Origin: Candidatus Schekmanbacteria bacterium GWA2_38_11
Lineage (GTDB): Bacteria > Schekmanbacteria > GWA2-38-11
Direction: 5' to 3'
NCBI GenBank assembly: GCA_001790645.1
Contig: MGDB01000004.1
Coordinates: 1 to 8,253, forward strand
DNA: 8,253 nucleotides
The translations under genes and the position numbers were made by a program. Below are positions 1-5,581 of the stretch, piece after piece; within the stretch, counting starts at the first letter, position 1; every line of letters begins with the position of its first letter. The notes below the pieces were generated by a model. It did not search any database and was not told where the DNA came from. It was given only the letters and a program-made list of their open reading frames with translations.

Positions 1-202
1 TACCTGACTCAGTTATTGCCTTTGAATGTGTAATTGCAACTACCTCAGAAATATTTTTAATCTTCTTTGGCAATGTTTCCTGTGCAGAAGCTGCCAGGAG
101 AGGGTTTTTTAGGATTTGCGAAAGCGGAAAGACAGAAGCAGCAAAGCCCGCTGCCTTTATAAAAGACCTTCGGGAAATCTTTTTTCTATTTTTAGTAGCC
201 AT
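1..202 (-). CDS. Tat-exported protein, N-terminal part (possibly DUF362-like)
   Basis: Only the first 67 codons lie in the window; the rest continues off the left edge. The ATG at 202-200 is preceded by AAAGGA about nine bases upstream, which supports this start. The N-terminus is a textbook twin-arginine signal: basic residues, then SRRSFIK at residues 10-16, a hydrophobic stretch (about 17-30), and a likely cleavage site after ASA at residue 40. The product is therefore expected to be exported folded, often with a cofactor. The mature start reads EVVAITHSKAITESG (residues 53-67). Its pattern (V-V-A-I-x-H then a small loop ending in G) resembles the beginning of Tat-exported DUF362 proteins, which are often linked to Fe-S proteins. 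That assignment is inference from a short stretch. The gene lies 98 bases downstream of the amidohydrolase gene on the same strand, so co-transcription is possible. Confidence 0.8.
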   Translation of the reverse strand, partial: MATKNRKKISRRSFIKAAGFAASVFPLSQILKNPLLAASAQETLPKKIKNISEVVAITHSKAITESG

Positions 203-271
203 TAATTTTTTCCTTTCGATTAAAAAAGTCCTCTTTTTCCGTGTAGGTGCATTCCCAGAACGAACCGGGCA

Positions 272-295
272 AAGCGGGACAAGAATGTTCCGCTT
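272..295 (-). terminator. stem-loop just after the amidohydrolase stop codon
   Basis: Two ten-base arms (272-281 and 286-295) pair around a four-base loop, with one G-U wobble in one orientation. The stem begins five bases past the minus-strand stop codon at 301-303. No U-run follows it directly on the minus strand, so it is not a canonical intrinsic terminator. It may instead be an intercistronic stem that stabilises or processes the mRNA. A weaker A-T stem-loop (223-238, arms AAAAAG/CTTTTT) lies further along, before the Tat gene. Confidence 0.3.
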
Positions 296-300
296 ATAGT

Positions 301-1119
301 TCAAGGTTCCCCAAAAAGCTTAACTGCATTTTTGAAAAATATTTTCTCAAAATCCCTCTCTTTTATCCTTAACCTCTTTATAAACTCTATATACTCCTTA
401 TGGGATACAAGGGAGTAATCAGTGCCAAAGAGAAGTTTCTCCGCTCCTGCATAATAAATTAAATCTTCAACCTGTTCCAGCAATTTCTGCTTTAGCTCTT
501 CTTTATAAGGGAAATATTTCCCCGGGAATAAGCCAGAGAGGTCTGAATAAACATTCGGGTTTTTTGAAATGACCTCTTTTGTATCGTTTATCCACGGATT
601 TCCAAGATGGGCAATAATTATTCGCAGTTTAGGGAATTTGTATGCCAGTTCATCAATATTAAAAGGATGGGCATATTTGAGCAGTGTATGGGAAGAAGAT
701 GTATCACCCGAATGAAAGATCACAGGGGTTTTATATCTCATTGCAATTTCATATATGGGAGTGCATATCTCATCTGCCGGATAAAACTTAAGGTATCCGG
801 GATATAGTTTTATTGCTTTAAAAAATCCTTTTTTAATATCTGTATCAAGATTCTCTAAGTCCTGTATTTTATAATTCAGGGGATTTATAGTTGCTGCAGC
901 CCAGAAATGTTTGGGATTTTCTTTTACAAATTTTTTAACAAAACCGTTGCTGAAGGTGCTCATGATAAGAGCTTTAACAACATTATTTTCCTTAAGATCC
1001 CTCATCAAACCGTCTGGAGAATAACGGAGCCCTATCCCTTCAGCAGTCTTAACTGATCCTGGGAAATTAAAATGTATGTGAATATGACAATCTATGATTT
1101 TTTCTTTTCCTTGCTTCAT
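301..1119 (-). CDS. amidohydrolase family 2 (TIM-barrel metal-dependent hydrolase)
   Basis: A 272-residue protein of the amidohydrolase-2 family (ACMSD-like, PF04909 type), which are cytoplasmic TIM-barrel metalloenzymes that hydrolyse or decarboxylate small carbon compounds. The metal-site pattern is complete: the HxH after strand one (IIDCHIHIH, H12 and H14), H136 in VIFHSGD, H171 in IIIAHLGNPW, and D234 in LLFGTDYS. KAIKLYPGY (101-109) matches the family's usual Lys-containing strand. The length is normal to slightly short for the family. The ATG start is chosen because the HxH motif must lie near the N-terminus, although no good Shine-Dalgarno site precedes it. The substrate cannot be told from sequence. 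No signal peptide is seen. The gene is divergent from the ABC importer and followed by the Tat-protein gene. Only 26 bases separate its start from the palindrome, so its transcript probably begins within or beyond that palindrome. Confidence 0.9.
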   Translation of the reverse strand: MKQGKEKIIDCHIHIHFNFPGSVKTAEGIGLRYSPDGLMRDLKENNVVKALIMSTFSNGFVKKFVKENPKHFWAAATINPLNYKIQDLENLDTDIKKGFFKAIKLYPGYLKFYPADEICTPIYEIAMRYKTPVIFHSGDTSSSHTLLKYAHPFNIDELAYKFPKLRIIIAHLGNPWINDTKEVISKNPNVYSDLSGLFPGKYFPYKEELKQKLLEQVEDLIYYAGAEKLLFGTDYSLVSHKEYIEFIKRLRIKERDFEKIFFKNAVKLFGEP

Positions 1120-1145
1120 GATGTAGATATTTATTTAATGGGAAT

Positions 1146-1195
1146 GCGGGGTTAGAAACCCCCGCCTATCGATAGGCGGGGGTTTCTAACCCCGC
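1146..1195. repeat. perfect 50-bp palindrome, REP/MITE-like
   Basis: Two 25-base arms (1146-1170 and 1171-1195) are exact reverse complements with no spacer, centred on TATCGATA. Each arm also contains its own smaller hairpin (GGGGTT-AGA-AACCCC on the left, its mirror on the right), so the DNA or RNA could form either one long stem or two tandem stems. It is clearly more GC-rich than the flanking sequence. It lies between divergent genes, so it is not a terminator for either of them. Compact GC-rich palindromes with internal hairpins are typical of REP elements or non-autonomous mobile elements. That identity is inferred, because only one copy lies in the window. Confidence 0.85.
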
Positions 1196-1213
1196 TGACT
1201 CTCTTTTTCAAGA

Positions 1214-1242
1214 TAGACTTTTATTTTTATTTTAGATAAAAT
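1214..1242 (+). promoter_or_regulatory. candidate sigma-70-type promoter for the ABC importer
   Basis: TAGACT (1214-1219), 17 bases, then TAAAAT (1237-1242) is a plausible -35/-10 pair upstream of the ATG at 1271. It would give a short leader of about 20 bases. The surrounding sequence is very AT-rich, so a chance match is possible. No clear Shine-Dalgarno site precedes the start. Confidence 0.3.
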
Positions 1243-1270
1243 AAATTTAAAAAATTTGCAATATTAATTA

Positions 1271-2773
1271 ATGACAAGAAATTTAAAGATGATTTTTCAT
1301 GCCCTGCTTTCCATAACTCTGCTTTTAATTTTTCTTATTATTCCAGGACATGCTTCTGCTCAGAATACTTCAAATGAGATAAAAAAGCGAGGCTATATTC
1401 TCTGGGGCGGTGATGCTGAGGGAGGAGCTCCATATGTTTTCCCTGACCCGAAAGAGCCTTCAAGGCTTATCGGGTTTGAGGTAGACCTTGCAAAAGCCAT
1501 AGCATCGGAACTGGGTGTAAAGGAAAAATTTTATCAGAACGACTGGGATAATCTCGTCCCGGCCCTTAACAGGGGAAACTTTGACATCATTTTAAATGGC
1601 CTTGAGATTACCTCGCTTAGAAAAAAGGCCATAGATTTCTCAAGACCCTATTATATCTACAGCGAACAGCTTATGGTAAGAAATAATGAGAAAAGAATCA
1701 AAGATATCAAGGATCTATGCGGCAAACGGGTTGGGACTTTGCAGGCCTCTGTTGCCATGGAAATACTGTCCGGTTTAAAAGATGTAAATATATTAAATTA
1801 TAAAGGAGTGGTCGAGCCTTATCAGGACTTATCAAACGGGAGGCTTGATGCTGTTTTTCTTGATTTGCCAATTGCTGCATTTTACGGGAAACCAAATCCC
1901 AAATTAAAATATGCCGGAGAGGCGGTTGGCGAAGGCTATTACGCCATTGGTGTAAAAAAGGGAGAAAGGGATTTGCTGTTAGCCCTGAATCAGGCGCTTG
2001 AGAATTTAATAGCAGCAGGGGAACTTAAAAATATTTATGAGAAGTGGGGACTATGGAATGAACTTCAGGAGAAGCTTCCGATACTTAAAGATGAATCACT
2101 GGTAACTGATTTCAGCAATAAGACTAAACCCGGGAGTCTCGCAAAATATATACCTATTCTTTTAAAAGGGGCGGGTGTTACAGTGATAATATCGTTCCTC
2201 TCTATGGCGCTTGCCATGAGTGTTGGGGCAGTTATCTGCATTTTAAGGTTATACGCGGGGAAAGTTTTAAGTTTACTTGCCACAGCATATATTGAAATTA
2301 TCAGGGGTACACCTGTTTTAATACAGCTTTATTTAATCTACTACGGATTGCCAAACGTCGGGATAAGGCTTGATGCCTTTTCTGCTGCTGTTTTGGGGCT
2401 TGGGTTGAATTATGCTGCTTACGAAGCTGAGATTTACAGGGCAGGTCTTCAGTCAATCCCAAAGGTACAGATGGAAGCTGCCCTTTCCCTGGGAATGAGC
2501 AGAGTCCTTGCCATAAGGAGGATCATAGCCCCGCAGGCTGTAAGAATTGTAATTCCCCCTGTTACTAACGATTTCATAGCGCTTTTCAAGGACACTTCCC
2601 TTGTCTCCATAATAACAGTTGTGGAATTAACAAAGGCATATAATATCCTTGCTGTCTCGTCCCTGAAGTTTCTGGAGCTTGGGACTCTAACTGCCATATT
2701 ATATTTCTCAATGAGCTACCCGCTATCACTTTTTGCACGCTTTATGGAGAGGAGGATAAAACATGGTGATTAA
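1271..2773 (+). CDS. amino-acid ABC importer, fused substrate-binding protein and permease
   Basis: A 500-residue fusion of two parts that are usually separate. Residues 1-30 are a Sec-type signal (basic start, hydrophobic core, ASA before Q31). Residues about 35-265 are a family-3 periplasmic binding protein. The Arg that normally holds the ligand carboxylate is seen at R117 (ITSLRKKAIDFSRPYY), and the Asp that holds its amino group at D198 (GRLDAVFLD). Residues about 290-495 are a HisM/GlnP-type permease with about five membrane segments, the conserved EIIRGTPVL (342-350), and the EAA loop that contacts the ATPase (402-421, EAA...G...AP). Both ligand residues are kept, so a polar amino acid is the likely substrate; which one is unknown. 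Fusions of this kind are known in GlnPQ-type importers. An ATG at 1289 is a possible alternative start that keeps the signal core. The ATPase gene overlaps the last 11 bases. Confidence 0.93.
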   Translation: MTRNLKMIFHALLSITLLLIFLIIPGHASAQNTSNEIKKRGYILWGGDAEGGAPYVFPDPKEPSRLIGFEVDLAKAIASELGVKEKFYQNDWDNLVPALNRGNFDIILNGLEITSLRKKAIDFSRPYYIYSEQLMVRNNEKRIKDIKDLCGKRVGTLQASVAMEILSGLKDVNILNYKGVVEPYQDLSNGRLDAVFLDLPIAAFYGKPNPKLKYAGEAVGEGYYAIGVKKGERDLLLALNQALENLIAAGELKNIYEKWGLWNELQEKLPILKDESLVTDFSNKTKPGSLAKYIPILLKGAGVTVIISFLSMALAMSVGAVICILRLYAGKVLSLLATAYIEIIRGTPVLIQLYLIYYGLPNVGIRLDAFSAAVLGLGLNYAAYEAEIYRAGLQSIPKVQMEAALSLGMSRVLAIRRIIAPQAVRIVIPPVTNDFIALFKDTSLVSIITVVELTKAYNILAVSSLKFLELGTLTAILYFSMSYPLSLFARFMERRIKHGD

Positions 2774-3509
2774 GGTTAGCGGGCTTAATAAATATTTTGG
2801 AGGTCACCATGTGCTTAAAGATATTTCGATTGCTATAAATGGCGGAGAAGTTGTTTCAATAATCGGGCCATCCGGCTCGGGTAAAAGCACTTTTTTGCGA
2901 TGCATTAACTACCTTGAACCCTTTGAAGGGGGAGAAATAAATGTTCTTGGAAGTGTCTTAAAACCAAAGATGCATGAAAAAAAAGATGAACCTTATATAA
3001 GAGACATCAGGACAAAGGTAGGCATGGTATTCCAGAGCTTTAATCTTTTTCCTCACATGAACGTTCTTGAGAATATCATTGAAGCGCCATGCCATGTTTT
3101 GAAAAAACCAAGAGAAGAAGCTGAAGGAAAGGCAATGGAGCTGCTCAAAAAAATTGATCTTGCAGATAAAGCCTTTTCCTATCCCTATACCCTTTCAGGA
3201 GGACAAAAGCAGAGGGTCGCAATAGCAAGAGCTCTGGCGATGGAGCCGGAGATAATGTTATTTGATGAACCGACTTCCTCGCTTGACCCTGAGCTTGCAG
3301 TTGAAGTCCTTGAGACTATAAAAAATCTCGCAATTGAAGGTAAAACAATGGTAATTGTCACCCACCAGATAGCCTTTGTCAGGCATGTGTGCCACAAGGT
3401 TCTGGTTTTTAATGAAGGCAGAATAATTGAACAGGGAGACCCTGACCAGGTATTTATAAACCCGTGCAACCAGAGGACAGCAACTTTTCTGATGCACCTC
3501 AAATTTTGA
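2763..3509 (+). CDS. amino-acid ABC importer ATPase (GlnQ/HisP type)
   Basis: A 248-residue cytoplasmic ATPase that powers the fused transporter encoded just upstream. All motifs are present in order: Walker A GPSGSGKST (35-43), Q-loop FQSFNLF (Q91), signature LSGGQKQR (144-151), Walker B IMLFDEP (164-170), D-loop SSLD, and switch His H201. The length is normal for the polar amino-acid subfamily. The start is well supported: GGAGG at 2751-2755 lies seven bases upstream of the ATG, inside the last codons of the permease. The two genes overlap by 11 bases in different frames, which implies translational coupling and matched amounts of the two proteins. After the switch His the sequence is HQIAF where HEM.FA is more usual, a minor deviation. 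Together with the upstream gene this makes a complete importer without further subunits. Confidence 0.95.
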   Translation: MVIKVSGLNKYFGGHHVLKDISIAINGGEVVSIIGPSGSGKSTFLRCINYLEPFEGGEINVLGSVLKPKMHEKKDEPYIRDIRTKVGMVFQSFNLFPHMNVLENIIEAPCHVLKKPREEAEGKAMELLKKIDLADKAFSYPYTLSGGQKQRVAIARALAMEPEIMLFDEPTSSLDPELAVEVLETIKNLAIEGKTMVIVTHQIAFVRHVCHKVLVFNEGRIIEQGDPDQVFINPCNQRTATFLMHLKF

Positions 3510-3566
3510 GGAAACTGAAAAATCAAAATTACATATCAAAATTTAAAATTTTTAGAATTTAAAATT
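3502..3566. repeat. AT-rich repeat cluster in the convergent gap
   Basis: This short gap between convergent genes holds several simple AT repeats. AATTTTGA (3502-3509, including the ATPase stop) is the exact inverse of TCAAAATT at 3523-3530, and TCAAAATT recurs at 3536-3543. AATTTAAAATT occurs at 3540-3550 and again at 3556-3566. A weak bidirectional termination role would suit the convergent layout, but no strong terminator hairpin is present. Confidence 0.45.
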
Positions 3567-3569
3567 AGT

Positions 3570-3609
3570 ATTAAGTTTTACTTAATCCTTATAACTTAAT
3601 CCTAATCTT
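3570..3609. repeat. AT-rich dispersed intergenic repeat, copy 1
   Basis: These 40 bases match 5282-5321 at 34 of 40 positions by hand alignment. The first part can form a small hairpin (ATTAAG-TTTTA-CTTAAT, 3570-3586). The six-base arms are kept in the other copy, while a loop base changes. The second part contains two copies of CTTAATCC. The element lies between the ends of the importer operon and the peptidase gene. Confidence 0.55.
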
Positions 3610-3616
3610 AACATAG

Positions 3617-4183
3617 TCATTTTGATTTCTTTTCTGAGGAGCCAAGACTTACTAATCTGGAAAGAAGCATGGGAATTGTTTTAGAAAAAAAAGCAAATGT
3701 TCTGGAGAGGTTTCTGGTAAAAAAATTACTCTTTATATTTAATAAATCTTTTATAGCTATTATGTTTTTATAAAATGAAAATATTAAAGACCAGTAAATC
3801 CCGACTGCAAGAAAAATAAACTTCCTGAGAGGTGTTTCTAAATTTATAATTTCTTCATCACTTTTAATGCTTACTACTTTACCAATAAATTTCTCAATTG
3901 AGACCTGGTTAACATTAAAAAAATTATCACCTTTTTCTAAAAAAAATGAATCACTTTTTTCATTTGTGAACCCAATGATGCGATGAACACAGAGCCTGTC
4001 AGGAAGTTTGAATACCCCTATATCACCGATTCTCACTTCTTCGGGGCTAATGTGAGAGACTGTTATAATAGAGCCGTCCTTGATGAATGGATGCATACTG
4101 TTGCCAGAGACTCTCATGAGGCTTGACTTGCCGGCTTCCTGCCAGAGTTCTATAAAAATCTGCGATATATCTTCCTTAACCAT
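3617..4183 (-). CDS. S24/S26-family peptidase, SipW/Sec11-like Ser/His type
   Basis: A 188-residue protein whose N-terminal half is a signal-peptidase-like fold. The nucleophile motif is SGNSMHPFIKDG (S29). The next conserved strands are RIGDIGVFKLP (51-61) and CVHRIIGF (65-72), where His67 occupies the position filled by the catalytic Lys in ordinary bacterial signal peptidase I. KGDNF (84-88) matches the conserved GDN box. The dyad is therefore likely Ser/His, as in SipW and Sec11. Unlike signal peptidase I there is no N-terminal membrane segment; the only clear one is at about 122-138, with a basic C-terminal tail after it. The ATG is four bases after the stop of the PqqD-like gene, and AGGA overlaps that stop, so the pair is translationally coupled. 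The likely job is cleavage of a specific peptide rather than general secretion, which is inference from the partner gene. Confidence 0.82.
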   Translation of the reverse strand: MVKEDISQIFIELWQEAGKSSLMRVSGNSMHPFIKDGSIITVSHISPEEVRIGDIGVFKLPDRLCVHRIIGFTNEKSDSFFLEKGDNFFNVNQVSIEKFIGKVVSIKSDEEIINLETPLRKFIFLAVGIYWSLIFSFYKNIIAIKDLLNIKSNFFTRNLSRTFAFFSKTIPMLLSRLVSLGSSEKKSK

Positions 4184-4187
4184 TTTC

Positions 4188-4448
4188 CTAAATCAATCCC
4201 TTAACTTTAAACTCCTCGTATACCTTCCTGATGTCATCTTCTATGTTCCTATTTCCTTTTATTTCAAATTTTTTTCTGATTTCCTTTTCCATCTCTTCAT
4301 GGGAATAGTTTTTTTGTAAAAGCAGGAAGATCTCCTTTGCTGTTCCATTCAGAAAATGAGCTTTATCAGACAATTCATCATAGATAAGGAGTTCCTCTCC
4401 CAGGTTTTTGTAGATAAACCTTTCTTTTTTTTCTTCAGGTTTTTTCAT
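4188..4448 (-). CDS. PqqD-like peptide-binding protein (RiPP recognition element fold)
   Basis: An 86-residue protein with the PqqD family pattern: a beta hairpin region (FIYKNLGEELLIYDELSDKA, 11-30), the hallmark HFLNGTAKEIFLLL (31-44), then helices with a closing KGLI at the C-terminus. PqqD-fold proteins bind the leader of a precursor peptide and hand it to a modifying enzyme or protease; some members serve in other systems. The ATG at 4448 is preferred. A TTG at 4481 would add 11 residues, but it lacks a Shine-Dalgarno site and the family normally starts close to the conserved region. The stop is four bases before the peptidase gene, so the two form an operon. A 180-base gap separates it from trpF upstream, which suggests its own promoter. 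No precursor peptide or radical-SAM enzyme is visible nearby. Confidence 0.82.
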   Translation of the reverse strand: MKKPEEKKERFIYKNLGEELLIYDELSDKAHFLNGTAKEIFLLLQKNYSHEEMEKEIRKKFEIKGNRNIEDDIRKVYEEFKVKGLI

Positions 4449-4503
4449 ATTTGATTCTTTGAGTTGCTTAATAAGATTCAAGAATTCGAGGGGTAAAGGT
4501 AAG

Positions 4504-4526
4504 TTAAAACTTAAAAAAAGTTTTGA
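4504..4526. other. AT-rich stem-loop upstream of the PqqD-like gene
   Basis: AAAACTT (4506-4512) pairs with AAGTTTT (4518-4524) around five A's, and the stem extends by two more pairs if a wobble is allowed. It lies in the 180-base gap between trpF and the PqqD-like gene. On the minus strand the loop is a T-run, but no U-tract follows the stem, so termination of trpF here is uncertain. Confidence 0.3.
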
Positions 4527-4567
4527 GTTTTAAACTATGGTTTTTAGCTTTTACCACTTGCACCCTG

Positions 4568-4603
4568 GAATCCTTTAACCCTTCTGTTTGAATCCTCTAA
4601 ATC
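4568..4603. repeat. degenerate 22-base tandem repeat
   Basis: GAATCCTTTAACCC (4568-4581) is followed 22 bases later by GAATCCTCTAAATC (4590-4603), matching at 11 of 14 positions. The stretch lies in the gap downstream of trpF and has no coding potential that I can see. With only two units this may be chance or a decayed intergenic repeat. Confidence 0.25.
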
Positions 4604-4628
4604 ACTTTATTAAATGCCCGTTTTATTG

Positions 4629-5243
4629 TCAAAGACTTTTCACTGCCTCTATAAACCTTCTCATTTTCTCATAATCCTTCTTTCCAGGCTTTGATTCAAT
4701 ACCACTGCTTACATCTACACCATAGGGCTTTACCTTTAAAATTGCCTCAATGACATTTTCCGGATTAAGCCCTCCTGCCAATATTATATTTCCATACCTT
4801 TTTGCTCTGATAGCTAAATCCCAGTCAAAAGATTTTCCAGTGCCGCCGGGTATTTCTTTAGAAAAATTGTCCAGGAGAAATGCTGAAACCTTGTATCTCT
4901 TCATCATTTCAAGACTATTCTCATTTTTGACTCTTATTGCTTTAATTACTTTGACATCAAATTTACTGCCGAAATCCTTCTCTTCATCTCCGTGTAGCTG
5001 TATGACCCTGATTGAGCAGGTATCAATTGCCTTTTCTATATTTTTATAAGTCTCATTTACGAAAACCCCAACTGCTGTGGTAAATGACGGTAGCTTTAAT
5101 ATTATTTCTTTTGCAAGTTTGACCTCAATATACCTTGGGCTTTTTTTATAAAAAACAAAACCCAGGGCATCTGCTCCGTATGAAGTTGCTTCAAGGGCAT
5201 CATCAATATTAGTAATTCCACAGATTTTTATTTTGACTCTCAT
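4629..5243 (-). CDS. trpF: phosphoribosylanthranilate isomerase
   Basis: A 204-residue single-domain TIM barrel, normal length for TrpF. It catalyses the Amadori rearrangement of N-(5'-phosphoribosyl)anthranilate to CdRP, the third step of tryptophan synthesis, in the cytoplasm. The motifs are complete: KICGITN (6-12) with catalytic Cys8, [16 protein letters not shown] (23-38), VGVFVNE (58-64), IQLHGDE (81-87), [19 protein letters not shown] (123-141) with catalytic Asp125, the phosphate-binding [10 protein letters not shown] (155-164), and [15 protein letters not shown] (176-190). The ATG is preceded by GAGGG (5247-5251), with rather short spacing. It is separate from other trp genes: downstream there is a 180-base gap to the PqqD-like gene, and upstream the next gene is divergent. 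Its 5' leader overlaps the AT-rich repeat at 5252-5321. Confidence 0.96.
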   Translation of the reverse strand: MRVKIKICGITNIDDALEATSYGADALGFVFYKKSPRYIEVKLAKEIILKLPSFTTAVGVFVNETYKNIEKAIDTCSIRVIQLHGDEEKDFGSKFDVKVIKAIRVKNENSLEMMKRYKVSAFLLDNFSKEIPGGTGKSFDWDLAIRAKRYGNIILAGGLNPENVIEAILKVKPYGVDVSSGIESKPGKKDYEKMRRFIEAVKSL

Positions 5244-5251
5244 TAGCCCTC

Positions 5252-5321
5252 AAATTAGGATTAAATATTAAGGGTTAAGTGATTAAGTTTTTCTTAATAC
5301 TTATGACTTAATTATCATCTT
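5252..5321. repeat. AT-rich dispersed repeat, inverted pair (copies 2 and 3)
   Basis: The right part (5282-5321) matches 3570-3609 at 34 of 40 positions, including the hairpin ATTAAG-TTTTT-CTTAAT. The left part (5252-5280), read on the minus strand, matches 3580-3608 at 24 of 29 positions. The element is therefore two related units facing each other, able to form an imperfect long stem. It ends nine bases from the trpF start, so it probably forms part of the trpF leader. Confidence 0.55.
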
Positions 5322-5327
5322 GTATCA

Positions 5328-5356
5328 AGTTTATATTATATAATTGAATGATTCAA
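5328..5356 (-). promoter_or_regulatory. candidate divergent promoter region for trpF and the carB side
   Basis: On the minus strand, TTGAAT (5356-5351), 17 bases, then TAAACT (5333-5328) could drive trpF. A consensus -10, TATAAT, lies on the plus strand at 5339-5344, but it has no good -35. The small palindrome ATTGAAT-G-ATTCAAT (5343-5357) overlaps both and could be an operator. All of this is in very AT-rich sequence, so chance matches are likely. Confidence 0.25.
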
Positions 5357-5365
5357 TAAATTTTT

Positions 5366-5569
5366 ATGAATATTAAAACGCCTAAAATTTTCTTCTTGAT
5401 TTTTTATCTGACAAAGGATACTTCTTTTGAAATTTTTAAATGGGATGGCGAAGAAATTGCTCCTGAAAAGATTCAAAAAATAAACTACTTAAAGCTGAAG
5501 AAAATAATTGATGAAAATGTAAATCTATTTAAAATATGCAGGCTTATAAAATGCATAAATGGAAAGTGA
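5366..5569 (+). CDS. doubtful small ORF directly upstream of carB
   Basis: An open frame of 67 codons, rich in Lys and Ile, with no family that I recognise. The start ATG has no Shine-Dalgarno site. The product would be basic. It has a short hydrophobic stretch (about residues 8-15, IFFLIFYL) but no convincing membrane segment or signal peptide. It lies in the same reading frame as carB, and a single TGA (5567-5569) plus 12 bases separate it from the carB start. It may be a real small protein translated ahead of carB, a leader ORF, or simply an open frame in AT-rich leader DNA. If it is not a gene, this stretch is an untranslated leader of more than 200 bases. Confidence 0.3.
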   Translation: MNIKTPKIFFLIFYLTKDTSFEIFKWDGEEIAPEKIQKINYLKLKKIIDENVNLFKICRLIKCINGK

Positions 5570-5581
5570 GAAAAAAGGATT

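Noticed and set aside
223..238. A-T stem-loop AAAAAG/CTTTTT upstream of the Tat gene
   Set aside because: The stem is nearly all A-T and in low-complexity sequence, so it is too weak to call a regulatory element.
607..807. Plus-strand open frame of 66 codons
   Set aside because: It lies entirely antisense to the amidohydrolase, whose metal-binding motifs are intact, and resembles no known protein.
1146..1195. The palindrome as an intrinsic terminator
   Set aside because: The flanking genes diverge from it, so neither transcript ends here, and no U-run follows it on the minus strand.
3185..3539. Minus-strand open frames over the end of the ATPase gene
   Set aside because: They are antisense to the signature, Walker B and switch regions of a clear ABC ATPase and show no motifs of their own.
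4080..4319. Plus-strand open frame of 79 codons
   Set aside because: It is antisense to both the peptidase and PqqD-like genes, which have recognisable motifs, and its hydrophobic product looks like a shadow of AT-rich codons.
4188..4481. TTG at 4481 as start of the PqqD-like protein
   Set aside because: It has no Shine-Dalgarno site and adds 11 residues not expected for the family; the ATG at 4448 fits better, though the longer form is not excluded.
4504..4526. AT stem-loop as the trpF terminator
   Set aside because: It has no GC-rich stem and no trailing U-run, and it lies more than 100 bases past the trpF stop, so it is listed only as a structure.
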